Assembly (NCBI GenBank): GCA_035517775.1
Contig: DATIYF010000049.1
Location: forward strand, 1-49,941
Reading direction: 5' to 3'
Length of the DNA: 49,941 nt
DNA from: DATIYF01 sp035517775
Lineage (GTDB): Bacteria > Acidobacteriota > Terriglobia > Terriglobales > Acidobacteriaceae
The notes under the pieces were generated by a model. It did no database searches, was not told where the DNA came from, and was given only the letters and a program-made list of their open reading frames with translations. The translations under genes and the position numbers were made by a program. The stretch's first letter is position 1; each line of letters opens with the position of its first letter. This document shows positions 17,740 through 25,946 of the stretch, one piece after another.

Positions 17740-19938
17740 CTATTCCTGATCGAAGAGCTCCGAGCGATCCACGTTCTCCCCCTTCAGAAATACGCCCGAG
17801 ATACGCTCGATGGCGGTAATGTCTTCCAGCGGATTGCCATCCACCAGCAGCAGGTCGGCATCGTTGCCCGGGCGAATAAGTCCGATGTGGTCTTGCTCTC
17901 GCAACAGGCGGGCGGCGTTGAAAGTGGCCGCCTGTAGCGCTACAGCCGGAGGAATACCGGCCTTTACCCATAGCTCGATCTCATGTTCAACGGTTGGACC
18001 GTGAACGATCAGCAGATTTCCAGCATCGCTGCCGGTCACCAGAGGGACGCCGTGCTTATAAGCCCGAAGAAGGTTTCCCTCGCCGATCTTCAAGTGAACC
18101 GGATATTGCGCGGCCTGCTGCCGCGTAGCCTGCATCTGCGGCGAAGGCAGCAGCTTTTCGGTATCCTGCAGCAGCTCCGCCGGGCCCACTTGCTGCACCA
18201 GTGAGCGCTTCAGCAAATCTGTGTTGCCTGCTGCGGCTTCCTCGCCCGCTTCTCCCACGCTCAGCGTAGGATCGTAAAACGTCTTCTGCTGCGCCATCTG
18301 AGCGAACAAGGCATCTGGAATCAGCTCGCGGAACGATCCATGCTCAATGGATTCGGCGCGGGCGTCGAGCGCGTCGGTCACGTCGCGCGCGTCGCCGGTG
18401 TGCACGGCCAGGGGCAGACCATCGGCATGCGCCTGCTGGGCCACCGCCATAAACAAAGCAGTGTCGAGGCGGTTGAAGACGCTGGGCCCGCCGCCTGACT
18501 CCAGCACCGCCTTGATGCAATCCACCCCGTCAGCTTTAAGCTCATCCACCTGCTGCCGCGCTTGCGCGGCGGAAGTTGGAATGCGCACGAACTGGCGTTC
18601 GGCCTGCTCGCGAATGCCCGAGGGAAGCTGCCTGAAGTATTCCGTGCCATGCCCGCCTGGCGCGGTAAAGAGAGGGCCGCAGGTGAACAGCTCCGCGCCC
18701 AGCTTGACGCCCCGGTTCACCAGCGAGCGGGTCTTCAGAATGGCATCCAGCGGGTCGCCGACGCTGCGCACCGTGGTCACTCCGCTGTACAGATAAGCCG
18801 CCAGGGCCCGCTGCATGGCGCCCTGGACGTCATAATTGCTCATGTCGGAATACAAACCGCCGGGCGCGGAGAGATGCACGTGCACATCAATCAGCCCCGG
18901 CAGAATGGTTTTGCCCGCGGCCTCAATGAGATCGGCGTGAACTGACCTGGGATCAGGCCCCTCGCCCGGATAGAGGGCGGCAATTTTGCCGTTGCGCACC
19001 AGGAGGGCGCCGTTTTCGATCACGCTGCCATCGCCAACAAAAATACGCGCGCCGCGAATGAGAAAAGAATTTTTGCGCGCCATCTCCCGCGCCAGAATGC
19101 GGGTCTTTTGCACGTTCTGCGAAGTGCGGGCCTGCCAGGCGCCGAGCAGCACAAAGGGCAGCATGACCGCGCCAATCCACAGCTTGGCCGAGGTGCGGAT
19201 TTTTTCCTCCTTCTCCCAGCGAAAGAGTTTGTAAGAAATGAACAGGCCGACCACGACGGTCAGCGCCAAGGCCAGCACCGCCAGCCCGTTCATGGCCAGG
19301 GTTTCGTTGCGCAGCATCATGCCTTCGAGCCCAGAGACAAGATAGGTGGCGGGCAGAAATTGCGTCACCACCAGCAGCCACGAGGGAAACAGCGAAGGCG
19401 GAAAGGTGGCGCCGCTTAGAAAGAGCATGGGCAGGTAAACCAGCTGCACCATGATCTGGCTTTCCTGCATGGAATTGGCCACCGCCGCCAGAATCATGCC
19501 GATGGCGCGGAAGGCCAGAATGCCCAGGGTGATGAAGCCGAAGATCGACGCCATGCTGGCCGGCCAGGGCATGCCGTAGGCAAAGTGCGCGAGGGCAAAA
19601 ATGAAAATCACGAAGGGCATGAACAGCACCCAGCCGACAATGGTTGCCGCGATGAGCAGCGGCGCCGGCGTAATGGGAGTGACTTTGTAGCGGCGCAGCA
19701 TGTTGGCTTCGCGCTCCTGCACGGCGCGAATGCCGGCGCCGAACAGCCCGTTGCCCAGAATTCCCAGCACCGTAACCATGGCCACGATCTGGGTCATGGC
19801 CCCGCCCCGGTCGGCGTGCAGAATCTGCGCGAACACCACAAAGAAGATCAGCGGAAACATGTAATTGAAGAACAGGACGGAGCGCTGGCGCAGGGCCAGG
19901 CGCAGATCCAGTGCGATCAATGCGCGATAGGCCTTCAT
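17740..19938 (-). CDS. ABC-2 type permease fused to an amidohydrolase
   Basis: A single 732-residue reading frame. Residues 1-245 are an ABC-2 type exporter permease with about six helices (FNYMFPLIFFVVFAQIL near the start; AVQEREANMLRRYKVTPIT as the cytoplasmic coupling loop; YLPMLFLSGATFPPSLFPSW). A basic segment (RWEKEEKIRTSAK) precedes a seventh helix at about 253-268, and residues 290-732 form a complete metal-dependent amidohydrolase of the imidazolonepropionase-like group: H353 and H355 (LIDVHVHLS), K476 for carbamylation (DCIKAVLES), H513 (AVHTGDARD), H533 (SIEHGSF) and D638 (TGSDAGN). The positive charge before helix 7 suggests the enzyme domain is outside. The partner ATPase is 22 bp upstream. 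The start Met matches the permease N-terminus. Substrate unknown; hydrolysis coupled to export is inference. Confidence 0.88.
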   Translation of the reverse strand: MKAYRALIALDLRLALRQRSVLFFNYMFPLIFFVVFAQILHADRGGAMTQIVAMVTVLGILGNGLFGAGIRAVQEREANMLRRYKVTPITPAPLLIAATIVGWVLFMPFVIFIFALAHFAYGMPWPASMASIFGFITLGILAFRAIGMILAAVANSMQESQIMVQLVYLPMLFLSGATFPPSLFPSWLLVVTQFLPATYLVSGLEGMMLRNETLAMNGLAVLALALTVVVGLFISYKLFRWEKEEKIRTSAKLWIGAVMLPFVLLGAWQARTSQNVQKTRILAREMARKNSFLIRGARIFVGDGSVIENGALLVRNGKIAALYPGEGPDPRSVHADLIEAAGKTILPGLIDVHVHLSAPGGLYSDMSNYDVQGAMQRALAAYLYSGVTTVRSVGDPLDAILKTRSLVNRGVKLGAELFTCGPLFTAPGGHGTEYFRQLPSGIREQAERQFVRIPTSAAQARQQVDELKADGVDCIKAVLESGGGPSVFNRLDTALFMAVAQQAHADGLPLAVHTGDARDVTDALDARAESIEHGSFRELIPDALFAQMAQQKTFYDPTLSVGEAGEEAAAGNTDLLKRSLVQQVGPAELLQDTEKLLPSPQMQATRQQAAQYPVHLKIGEGNLLRAYKHGVPLVTGSDAGNLLIVHGPTVEHEIELWVKAGIPPAVALQAATFNAARLLREQDHIGLIRPGNDADLLLVDGNPLEDITAIERISGVFLKGENVDRSELFDQE

Positions 19939-19960
19939 GGCTTTGTGCCGCCCTGCCGCT

Positions 19961-20884
19961 TCATTCCCGCAGTCTCTTTCCCGTGAGCTCGATGAAAACG
20001 TCTTCGAGGGTGGGCTGTTTGAGATGAACGTCCACCAATTCCAGGCCCTGCTGGTCAATCCACTTGATCAGGTCCACCAGGGTGCTTGCGGGGCGGCGGG
20101 AGATGACCGTCAAGGTGCGGCCGGTCTCGTCCAGCATGGATTCGATCGCCTGCGCCCAGAGCGGCCGCTCGGCGGGCACCGGCTGGTCGCAGGTGACAAC
20201 GATGGTGGAGGCGGCGCGGCTCTGCTGCTGCAGCTGGCGCGGCGTATCGAGCGCGATGATGCGGCCCTGGTCAATGATGGCCACGCGGTCGCACAACCGC
20301 TCCGCTTCTTCGATGTAGTGCGTGGTCAGCAGAATGGTGCGCTTTTCGCTGCGCAATTGCTCCAGCAGCGAATGGATTTCCACGCGGACCTGGGGATCGA
20401 GGCCGGTGGTCGGCTCATCCAGAAAAAGCAGCGCGGGATCGTTGATCAACGCCAGGGCCAGGGCCAGACGCTGCTTCTGCCCGCCGGAAAGAGTTCCGTA
20501 GAAGGCATCGCGCTTCTCCTCCAGCTGCAGACGCCGCAGCAGAGCATGGCTGTCGCTGTTGCGGCTGTAGAACGAGGAAAACACGTGCAGCGCCTCGCGC
20601 ACCCGGATTTTCTCCGGCATGTTGGTAGCCTGCAGGCAAACGCCGATGCGGTCTTTCAATTGCCGCTTCTGCCGGTCAGGATCGAAGCCGAGCACGTTTA
20701 CTTCGCCGGCCGTCCGCGGGCGCAAACCTTCCAGGATTTCCACCGTCGTGGTCTTCCCCGCCCCGTTTGGACCCAGCAGGCCGAAAACTTCCCCCGGCTG
20801 GATTTCGAAATCAATGCCGCGGACGGCTTCGATGTCGCCGTAATTCTTGCGCAATCCGCGGACCGAAATCGCTGAAGCGGGCAT
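19961..20884 (-). CDS. ABC transporter ATP-binding protein (exporter type)
   Basis: A 307-residue ABC ATPase of the drug/polyketide exporter class (CcmA/DrrA-like). Walker A is LLGPNGAGKTTTVEIL, the signature is TLSGGQKQRLALALAL, Walker B is LLFLDEPTTGLDP, and the H-loop is TTHYIEEAERLCDR. The C-terminal 80 residues form the accessory domain often seen in this class (ending QPTLEDVFIELTGK). It is the first gene of a two-gene operon with the permease-amidohydrolase fusion downstream (22 bp), and two copies of each would make the exporter. Confidence 0.93.
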   Translation of the reverse strand: MPASAISVRGLRKNYGDIEAVRGIDFEIQPGEVFGLLGPNGAGKTTTVEILEGLRPRTAGEVNVLGFDPDRQKRQLKDRIGVCLQATNMPEKIRVREALHVFSSFYSRNSDSHALLRRLQLEEKRDAFYGTLSGGQKQRLALALALINDPALLFLDEPTTGLDPQVRVEIHSLLEQLRSEKRTILLTTHYIEEAERLCDRVAIIDQGRIIALDTPRQLQQQSRAASTIVVTCDQPVPAERPLWAQAIESMLDETGRTLTVISRRPASTLVDLIKWIDQQGLELVDVHLKQPTLEDVFIELTGKRLRE

Positions 20885-20988
20885 CAGGAATGTACAGGCT
20901 AACGGAGGCGATGCTGGGCGTCAAAGGTGCTGGAGTCAATCACGAAGGCTCCCGAAGGAAGCCCCGGCCCGAAACTGGACTGCACGCA

Positions 20989-22611
20989 TCACCGTCCCTG
21001 GTACGCGCCGATATTGGGCTTGTCGCCGCCTGGCAGCGGATTGCCCCAGAAATCCTCGGTGCCCATGGAGCAGCCGCTGATTCCGTTGCAGACGTTGGCC
21101 CCCGCGCCGGCCGCGGGAGAGTCTGAAAGCAAGGTAAAGGCCCTGCCGGGCTTGCCCACGGCATGATAATCGGGCTGGTTGAGCCTGGGATTGGCATAGA
21201 GACTGTGGAGGTCGTCTCTCGTGGCAGCCTGGTACGCGGCCAAGCTGGCGTAACTGGAAGGGCCAACCTGCCAGATGGGAGGCAAGATCGAGGTAGTCCA
21301 ATAGAGGTTGTTGTCGAGAGTTAGCCCGGCACTCATCTCCAGCATGCCCGGTGCTGTGGAGTAGATGATGTTGTTGCGGAAAAAGCGCGGATTGGCGCCG
21401 GAGTAACTCACGCCCGCGGCGCTCAGCGCGGGGCCATTCGACGCCGGGTTCCAGGCGAATGTGTTGTCGTAGATCTGCACCCCATCGAGCGAACCCTGGT
21501 CCCAGGTATGAATGAAGACCTCGCCCTGCTTCGCAAGATCGCTACGGCGGCCATTGTGGGAGCACACGTTGTAGCGAACAATGCTGTTGACCGTGGCGCG
21601 GCCGCCTGCCCCGAAAATGGCGATGCAGTAGCCGGCGGAGTCGTGGCCGTAGTTGTACTGAACAAGGTTGCCGATATTGTAATAGTCTATGTCGAAGTCG
21701 CCGCCATCTCCGCCCCAGCTCTGGTTCGCATAAGACTCGTTGTACTGCACGGTGCAGGTATGGCAGTACCATTCCCAAAGACCCACCGGCGTGCTTCCGG
21801 TGCAATGGGGGCAAAGCCCGCTGTCATGCACCAAGTTCGCTTGCAGCAGTCCGTGGTTGAGTTCGGCAATCAGAATTCCATCGCCGTAAACGTTGTAGGC
21901 GGTCGAATTCTCGACGGTAACGTTGCTTCCGAGCGGCTGCGAAACTCCGTTGCCTTCAATCCAGGCGCCTCCGGCATTCACGAAAATGCCCTCGGCAACT
22001 CGGCTGTCATGGGCCACCACGCCGTCAATCAGAACGTCGTTCATGACCTCGCCGGGCGCGTTGGCCGAGAGAAAAACCTCGCCCGAATCCGCCCGCTTTT
22101 TCGACGTGTAACTTGCGCCGTGCACATTCAGGTTTCTGAGGTAAATGTGATTGAGGCTCTGGTGGGGAGTGTCACCAGAGACGTAAATGCCGTATAGCGC
22201 TCCGCCGGTGATTTCCAGATGGTTGATCTCCCAGTATTGCTGGTTGAAAAGCCGCAGCGCCTCCTCGGCCGAGCCGCCGTTGATAATCGGCGCCGGCCCT
22301 GATCCGTAAGCGTCAATCACAATTGGAGCATTTGCCGTGCCCGAGCCCTGCGGGCTGAGAACTCCGCTGCACTCTGCGCCGCGCTTGAGCAAAAGCCGGT
22401 CTCCGGGGGCGAAGCGGAACCCGCTCGCGCTAGCCAGAGAATTCCACGGGGAATGGTTGGTGCCGTTGCCGCTTTGGCTGGCCGAACAATCAAGGTAGTA
22501 GGTCGAAACGGAAGACGGCGGCCGGGAAGCCGGCGCTTTATCGCCGGAGCCGGAGTGCAGCCAGGCAAGGACCAGAACTGCCATCGCCGCTGTCAGGCTT
22601 CGCAGGAGCAC
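20989..22611 (-). CDS. Secreted right-handed parallel beta-helix protein
   Basis: A 540-residue exported protein with a signal peptide (the segment LTAAMAVLVLAWLHSGS). The body repeats short beta-strand turns with Asn-rich ladders (YWEINHLEITGGALYGIYVS; SNVTVENSTAYNVYGDGILI; VQYNYGHDSAGYCIAIFG), typical of pectin-lyase-like right-handed beta helices. The C-terminal DFWGNPLPGGDKPNIGAYQ resembles the end of choice-of-anchor beta-helix surface proteins. The start codon is GTG; an ATG nine codons later would also leave a signal peptide. It may bind or cleave a polysaccharide, but no catalytic residues can be assigned. Confidence 0.8.
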   Translation of the reverse strand: MLLRSLTAAMAVLVLAWLHSGSGDKAPASRPPSSVSTYYLDCSASQSGNGTNHSPWNSLASASGFRFAPGDRLLLKRGAECSGVLSPQGSGTANAPIVIDAYGSGPAPIINGGSAEEALRLFNQQYWEINHLEITGGALYGIYVSGDTPHQSLNHIYLRNLNVHGASYTSKKRADSGEVFLSANAPGEVMNDVLIDGVVAHDSRVAEGIFVNAGGAWIEGNGVSQPLGSNVTVENSTAYNVYGDGILIAELNHGLLQANLVHDSGLCPHCTGSTPVGLWEWYCHTCTVQYNESYANQSWGGDGGDFDIDYYNIGNLVQYNYGHDSAGYCIAIFGAGGRATVNSIVRYNVCSHNGRRSDLAKQGEVFIHTWDQGSLDGVQIYDNTFAWNPASNGPALSAAGVSYSGANPRFFRNNIIYSTAPGMLEMSAGLTLDNNLYWTTSILPPIWQVGPSSYASLAAYQAATRDDLHSLYANPRLNQPDYHAVGKPGRAFTLLSDSPAAGAGANVCNGISGCSMGTEDFWGNPLPGGDKPNIGAYQGR

Positions 22612-22705
22612 GCACTATCCACCATATCAAAGGTCAAGACATCGGTCGGCCTGCCCGGGGAAATTAGGGCAGTGGTGCGGTTTGAGTGACGGAGGCTCGT
22701 ATCAG

Positions 22706-22725
22706 GGCACGGCCCTGGCCGTGCC
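22706..22725. repeat. Perfect intergenic palindrome
   Basis: GGCACGGCC-CT-GGCCGTGCC is a perfect 9-bp inverted repeat with a 2-nt loop, lying in the 236-bp spacer between the beta-helix gene and sthA. There is no T-run, so it is not a standard terminator. It resembles REP-type palindromes. Apart from this the spacer shows nothing I recognise. Confidence 0.6.
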
Positions 22726-22847
22726 GCGGAGGCAACGAGTATGAGAGCACCTTCGTGAATAGATTGTTACAGAAGACGTAGGCCGCTTTTCTTAACGGAA
22801 AACTGATGATAGCTTCCCCATGTGCCGATTTGTTCTCCCGACCGACT

Positions 22848-24236
22848 ATGGAAGCCAATCAATATGACCTGGTAGTGATCGGCAGCGGGCCTGCCGGCCA
22901 AAAAGGGGCCATCTGCGCGGCCAAAATGCGCAAGAAAGTGGCCATTATTGACCGCAAGAAGACCATTGGCGGCGTCTGCGTTCATACCGGGACCATCCCC
23001 AGCAAGACTCTGCGCGAGGCCGTTCTCTACCTGAGCGGCTTCCGCCAGCGTACCTTCTACGGCCGCGGGTACGTACTGAAAGACCGCATCGCCATGTCAG
23101 ACCTGACCTTCCGGGCACAATCGGTGATGCTGCGTGAGGTCGAGGTCATCAAGTCGCAGCTGCGGCGGAACTACGTCAACACCTTCGAGGGCGACGCCCG
23201 TTTGGTTGACGCCCACACCATCGAGGTGCGCAGTGACGATGGCTCGCAACTGGTGCGCGGAGACTACATTCTTATCGCCTGCGGCACGCGCCCGGCGCAC
23301 AGCGCCGATATTCCCATGGATGGCAGGCGAATCTTCGATTCCGACCAGGTGCACTGCCTCGACGAGGTGCCGCGCGATCTGGTCATTGTGGGCGCGGGCA
23401 TTATTGGTCTTGAGTATGCATCCATTTTTGCCGCGCTCGGCGTGAAAGTCATTTTGCTTGACCAGCGCCCCACTCTGCTGGATTTCGCCGACCGCGAAAT
23501 CGTCGAGAGCCTGTGCTTCCAGCTGCGGCAGATGGGCACTGTCTTTCGCCTGGGAGAAAAGGTGGTTTCCGTCGGCCTCGATCCGGTTAAGGACCGTGTC
23601 TTCGCCAAGCTCGAAAGCGGAAAGAACGTGCACGGCCAGGGGCTGCTCTATACCATCGGGCGGCAAGCCAATAGTGATCAGCTCAACCTGCCGGCCGCCG
23701 GCCTGACCTCCGACGAGCGCGGCAAGCTTCGCGTGAACGAATATTTCCAGACCGCCGTGCCGCACATCTACGCCGCCGGAGATGTGATTGGCTTCCCTGC
23801 CCTCGCCAGCACGTCTATGGAGCAAGGCCGCCTCGCCAGCTGCCACATGTTCGGCGTACCCTCCAAGATGCCGCCCAATCTCATCCCTTACGGCATCTAC
23901 ACGATTCCCGAGATTTCCATGGTCGGGTACACCGAAGAGCAGCTGACCAAAGACAGAGTTCCCTACGAGGTGGGGCTTGCCCGTTACGCGGAATTAGCCA
24001 AAGGGCAGATGCTGGGCGATGAACAGGGCCTGCTCAAGCTGATCTTTGATCCCGAGTCGCTGAAGCTCTTCGGCGTGCACGTGATCGGCGACCGCGCGGC
24101 AGAGATTGTTCACGTCGGCCAGGCGGTGCTTACGCTGGGGGCGAGCATCGAGTATTTTCGCGATGCGGTATTCAACTACCCAACTTTGGCGGAAGCCTAC
24201 AAGGTCGCCGCGTTGGATGGATTGAATAAGCTGTAG
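22848..24236 (+). CDS. sthA: Soluble (Si-specific) NAD(P) transhydrogenase
   Basis: A 462-residue FAD-dependent soluble transhydrogenase that passes hydride between NADPH and NAD+. FAD-binding GSGPAGQKGAICAAK is at residues 12-26 and the second nucleotide-binding fold has IVGAGIIGLEYASIFAALG. The redox-site region reads GGVCVHTGTIPSKT: one Cys (C44) is present, and Thr replaces the second Cys of disulfide oxidoreductases, as in SthA, which separates it from lipoamide dehydrogenase. Length matches SthA (about 466). The start is the Met of MEANQYDLVVIG; an earlier in-frame Met would add 14 atypical residues. Confidence 0.92.
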   Translation: MEANQYDLVVIGSGPAGQKGAICAAKMRKKVAIIDRKKTIGGVCVHTGTIPSKTLREAVLYLSGFRQRTFYGRGYVLKDRIAMSDLTFRAQSVMLREVEVIKSQLRRNYVNTFEGDARLVDAHTIEVRSDDGSQLVRGDYILIACGTRPAHSADIPMDGRRIFDSDQVHCLDEVPRDLVIVGAGIIGLEYASIFAALGVKVILLDQRPTLLDFADREIVESLCFQLRQMGTVFRLGEKVVSVGLDPVKDRVFAKLESGKNVHGQGLLYTIGRQANSDQLNLPAAGLTSDERGKLRVNEYFQTAVPHIYAAGDVIGFPALASTSMEQGRLASCHMFGVPSKMPPNLIPYGIYTIPEISMVGYTEEQLTKDRVPYEVGLARYAELAKGQMLGDEQGLLKLIFDPESLKLFGVHVIGDRAAEIVHVGQAVLTLGASIEYFRDAVFNYPTLAEAYKVAALDGLNKL

Positions 24237-24244
24237 CGGAGCCG

Positions 24245-24410
24245 GTGAATCGGCGCTCAGCAATCGGCGGTCGGCTCTCAGAAGTCGCGCTTGGCATTTT
24301 AGCGCGTGGCATTTCGCCGTCCGAGGTCGTGCGCAAGCCGCGATGGCCAAATGTTAATTGCCAAGCGCCAATTGCGAGGGCGGATCGCTGAATGCTGAGT
24401 GCCGACTCCT
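24245..24410. repeat. GGCATTT/AGCAATCGGC mosaic repeat
   Basis: The 229-bp spacer after sthA is made of recurring words: CTCAGCAATCGGCGGTCGG, CTTGGCATTTTAGCGCGTGG, then in inverted sense GATGGCCAAATGTTAATTGCC and GCTGAATGCTGAGTGCCGAC. The two halves are roughly inverted, allowing a long imperfect hairpin. The same words are found at 36075-36215 and 39755-39800. Confidence 0.6.
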
Positions 24411-24465
24411 GAAGAAACGCACCGCGCCAACAATCGGGGGAAGGCAGGCGCGGTGCGGGCATGAA

Positions 24466-24906
24466 TCAGGCCATGGCAGAGGCCTGCTTTTCGGCCAGAT
24501 CACCGATTACGGGCAGTTTCCACATCTGGCCCTGGTTGGCCTTAAGTAGCAAAATGATCCACAGGATGAGGCCGCCCAGGCCCAGCAGCGGCCAGATGAG
24601 CAGCGTGGCCCAACCCAGAACCGGGATCATTCCAACAAAGCTCAGGGCAACCCAGAGCACGATCCAGGCGATGCAGAAAAAGATGTTCTGAAAGGCGTGG
24701 AAGCGGACGAACCGGCTCTTGTTGTACGGCGCCACCACCAGGAAAACGATGGCGGGAATGATGGTGACGTAAGCCAGCATGCCGGCGACGTTGTCGCTCA
24801 TACCCCCGCCCGCGGCCGGCGCGCTCGCGCCCGCCTTTGCGCTGCAAGCCGGACATAACGTCGAGCCGTCCGCAATCTGCGTTCCACATCCGCTGCAAAA
24901 AGCCAT
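24466..24906 (-). CDS. Zinc-ribbon DUF4870-like membrane protein
   Basis: A 146-residue protein. The N-terminus is a zinc ribbon (FCSGCG and LCPACS, four cysteines), then a Ser/Ala/Gly linker, then about three membrane helices matching the DUF4870 pattern (NVAGMLAYVTIIPAIVFLVV, with PYNKSRFVRFHAFQN in the loop, then the WIVLWVALSFVGMIP helix). The start Met is preceded by GGGAGGGG. It is divergent from another zinc-ribbon membrane protein. Function unknown; the family is widespread and uncharacterised. Confidence 0.8.
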   Translation of the reverse strand: MAFCSGCGTQIADGSTLCPACSAKAGASAPAAGGGMSDNVAGMLAYVTIIPAIVFLVVAPYNKSRFVRFHAFQNIFFCIAWIVLWVALSFVGMIPVLGWATLLIWPLLGLGGLILWIILLLKANQGQMWKLPVIGDLAEKQASAMA

Positions 24907-25159
24907 AGTCCCCTCCCGGAGCGCGTCCGCGCGCACCAGCAACCGAATGCCGCCGCACGTTAACAGAATCCTGCTTCCAAAGCAACAAAAACGAGATGCT
25001 GGCAGTGGGCTGCGCGAAGCAGACCCACGACCGAGCCACCGCGCCGGCAAGAACTCCCCTTGCCTTCAGCATAGCCCCGATTGACGGAGGGCGAATCTCA
25101 GGGTAAGGTGATGCGGCTCGGCGAATCCAAGCCCCATTTTTTCAGCGCGAGGCACTCAT

Positions 25160-25906
25160 ATGTTCTGTCTGCATTGCGGGAAACCCCTGCCAGAAGGCGC
25201 GCGCACGTGCCCGGCCTGCGGGCAAGCGGTAGCTTCTGCGCCGGCGCAGCCTGCGTCGCCTGTGGCGGTGGCTCCGGCTGCGCCTTCCACGCCCGCGGCC
25301 ATCGCGCCTCCCGTGACCAGCGGAAAAGCGGTGGCCAGTCTGGTGCTCGGGTTGCTCTCGCTCACCATTCTGGCTGCGATTCCCGCCGTCGTCTTCGGTC
25401 ACCTGGCGCTCTCCGATATCAAGAAAAGCGCGGGCCGGCTGAAAGGCCGAGGCCTGGCCATCGCCGGCCTCGTGCTCGGCTATTGCAGCATCGCGTTTAT
25501 TCCCTTCATCCTGATTATCGCGGCCATCGCCATACCCAATCTTTTACGTGCGCGCATGGCAGCCAACGAGTCCTCAGCCCTCAGCTTGGTGCGGACCATC
25601 AACACCGCCGAGATCGCCTACCAGACCGCGCGCCAGACCTACACCTGCTCGCTTCCAGATCTCGCCGCCGCCGGACTGATTGATGCGGAGTTAGCCAGCG
25701 GCAGCAAGTATGGCTACGTTTTCGTCTTACAAGGCTGCAGCCAAGGCGCCGGCGGCCCCGGCACGAAGTATCAGCTCACGGCTTCGCCGATGAAAGCCAA
25801 CCAGACCGGAACGCGGGCCTTTTGCTCCGACGAGTCGGCGGTCATCCGTGCCGACCCCGCTGGTTCCGCACAAGCCTGCCTCGAAAATGGTTCTCCCCTG
25901 GAATAG
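25160..25906 (+). CDS. Zinc ribbon - DUF4190-like - pilin-like membrane protein
   Basis: A 248-residue protein of unusual make-up. Residues 1-20 are a zinc ribbon (FCLHCG, TCPACG). A Pro/Ala linker leads to a DUF4190-like pair of helices (VASLVLGLLSLTILAAIPAV, then HLALSDIKKSAGRLKGRGLA, then IAGLVLGYCSI). The second helix runs into IIAAIAIPNLLRARMAANES and SALSLVRTINTAEIAYQT, which is the second half of the type IV pilin/pseudopilin N-terminal helix, followed by a small C-terminal domain with a cysteine pair. There is no prepilin cleavage motif. It may be a membrane-anchored pilin-like domain with a cytoplasmic ribbon; its role is unknown. It ends 40 bp before the acylase gene. Confidence 0.75.
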   Translation: MFCLHCGKPLPEGARTCPACGQAVASAPAQPASPVAVAPAAPSTPAAIAPPVTSGKAVASLVLGLLSLTILAAIPAVVFGHLALSDIKKSAGRLKGRGLAIAGLVLGYCSIAFIPFILIIAAIAIPNLLRARMAANESSALSLVRTINTAEIAYQTARQTYTCSLPDLAAAGLIDAELASGSKYGYVFVLQGCSQGAGGPGTKYQLTASPMKANQTGTRAFCSDESAVIRADPAGSAQACLENGSPLE

Positions 25907-25946
25907 CCCGCGCGGGTCACCTCGTCCCGGCGGATACAATAGCGGC

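Noticed and set aside
17675..17971. 99-codon upstream extension of ruvC
   Set aside because: RuvC starts at MRVLGVD in the family; the extension covers a repeat and the end of the upstream fusion gene.
22806..22847. Longer start for sthA
   Set aside because: The 14 extra residues do not match the family N-terminus; MEANQYDLVVIG does.
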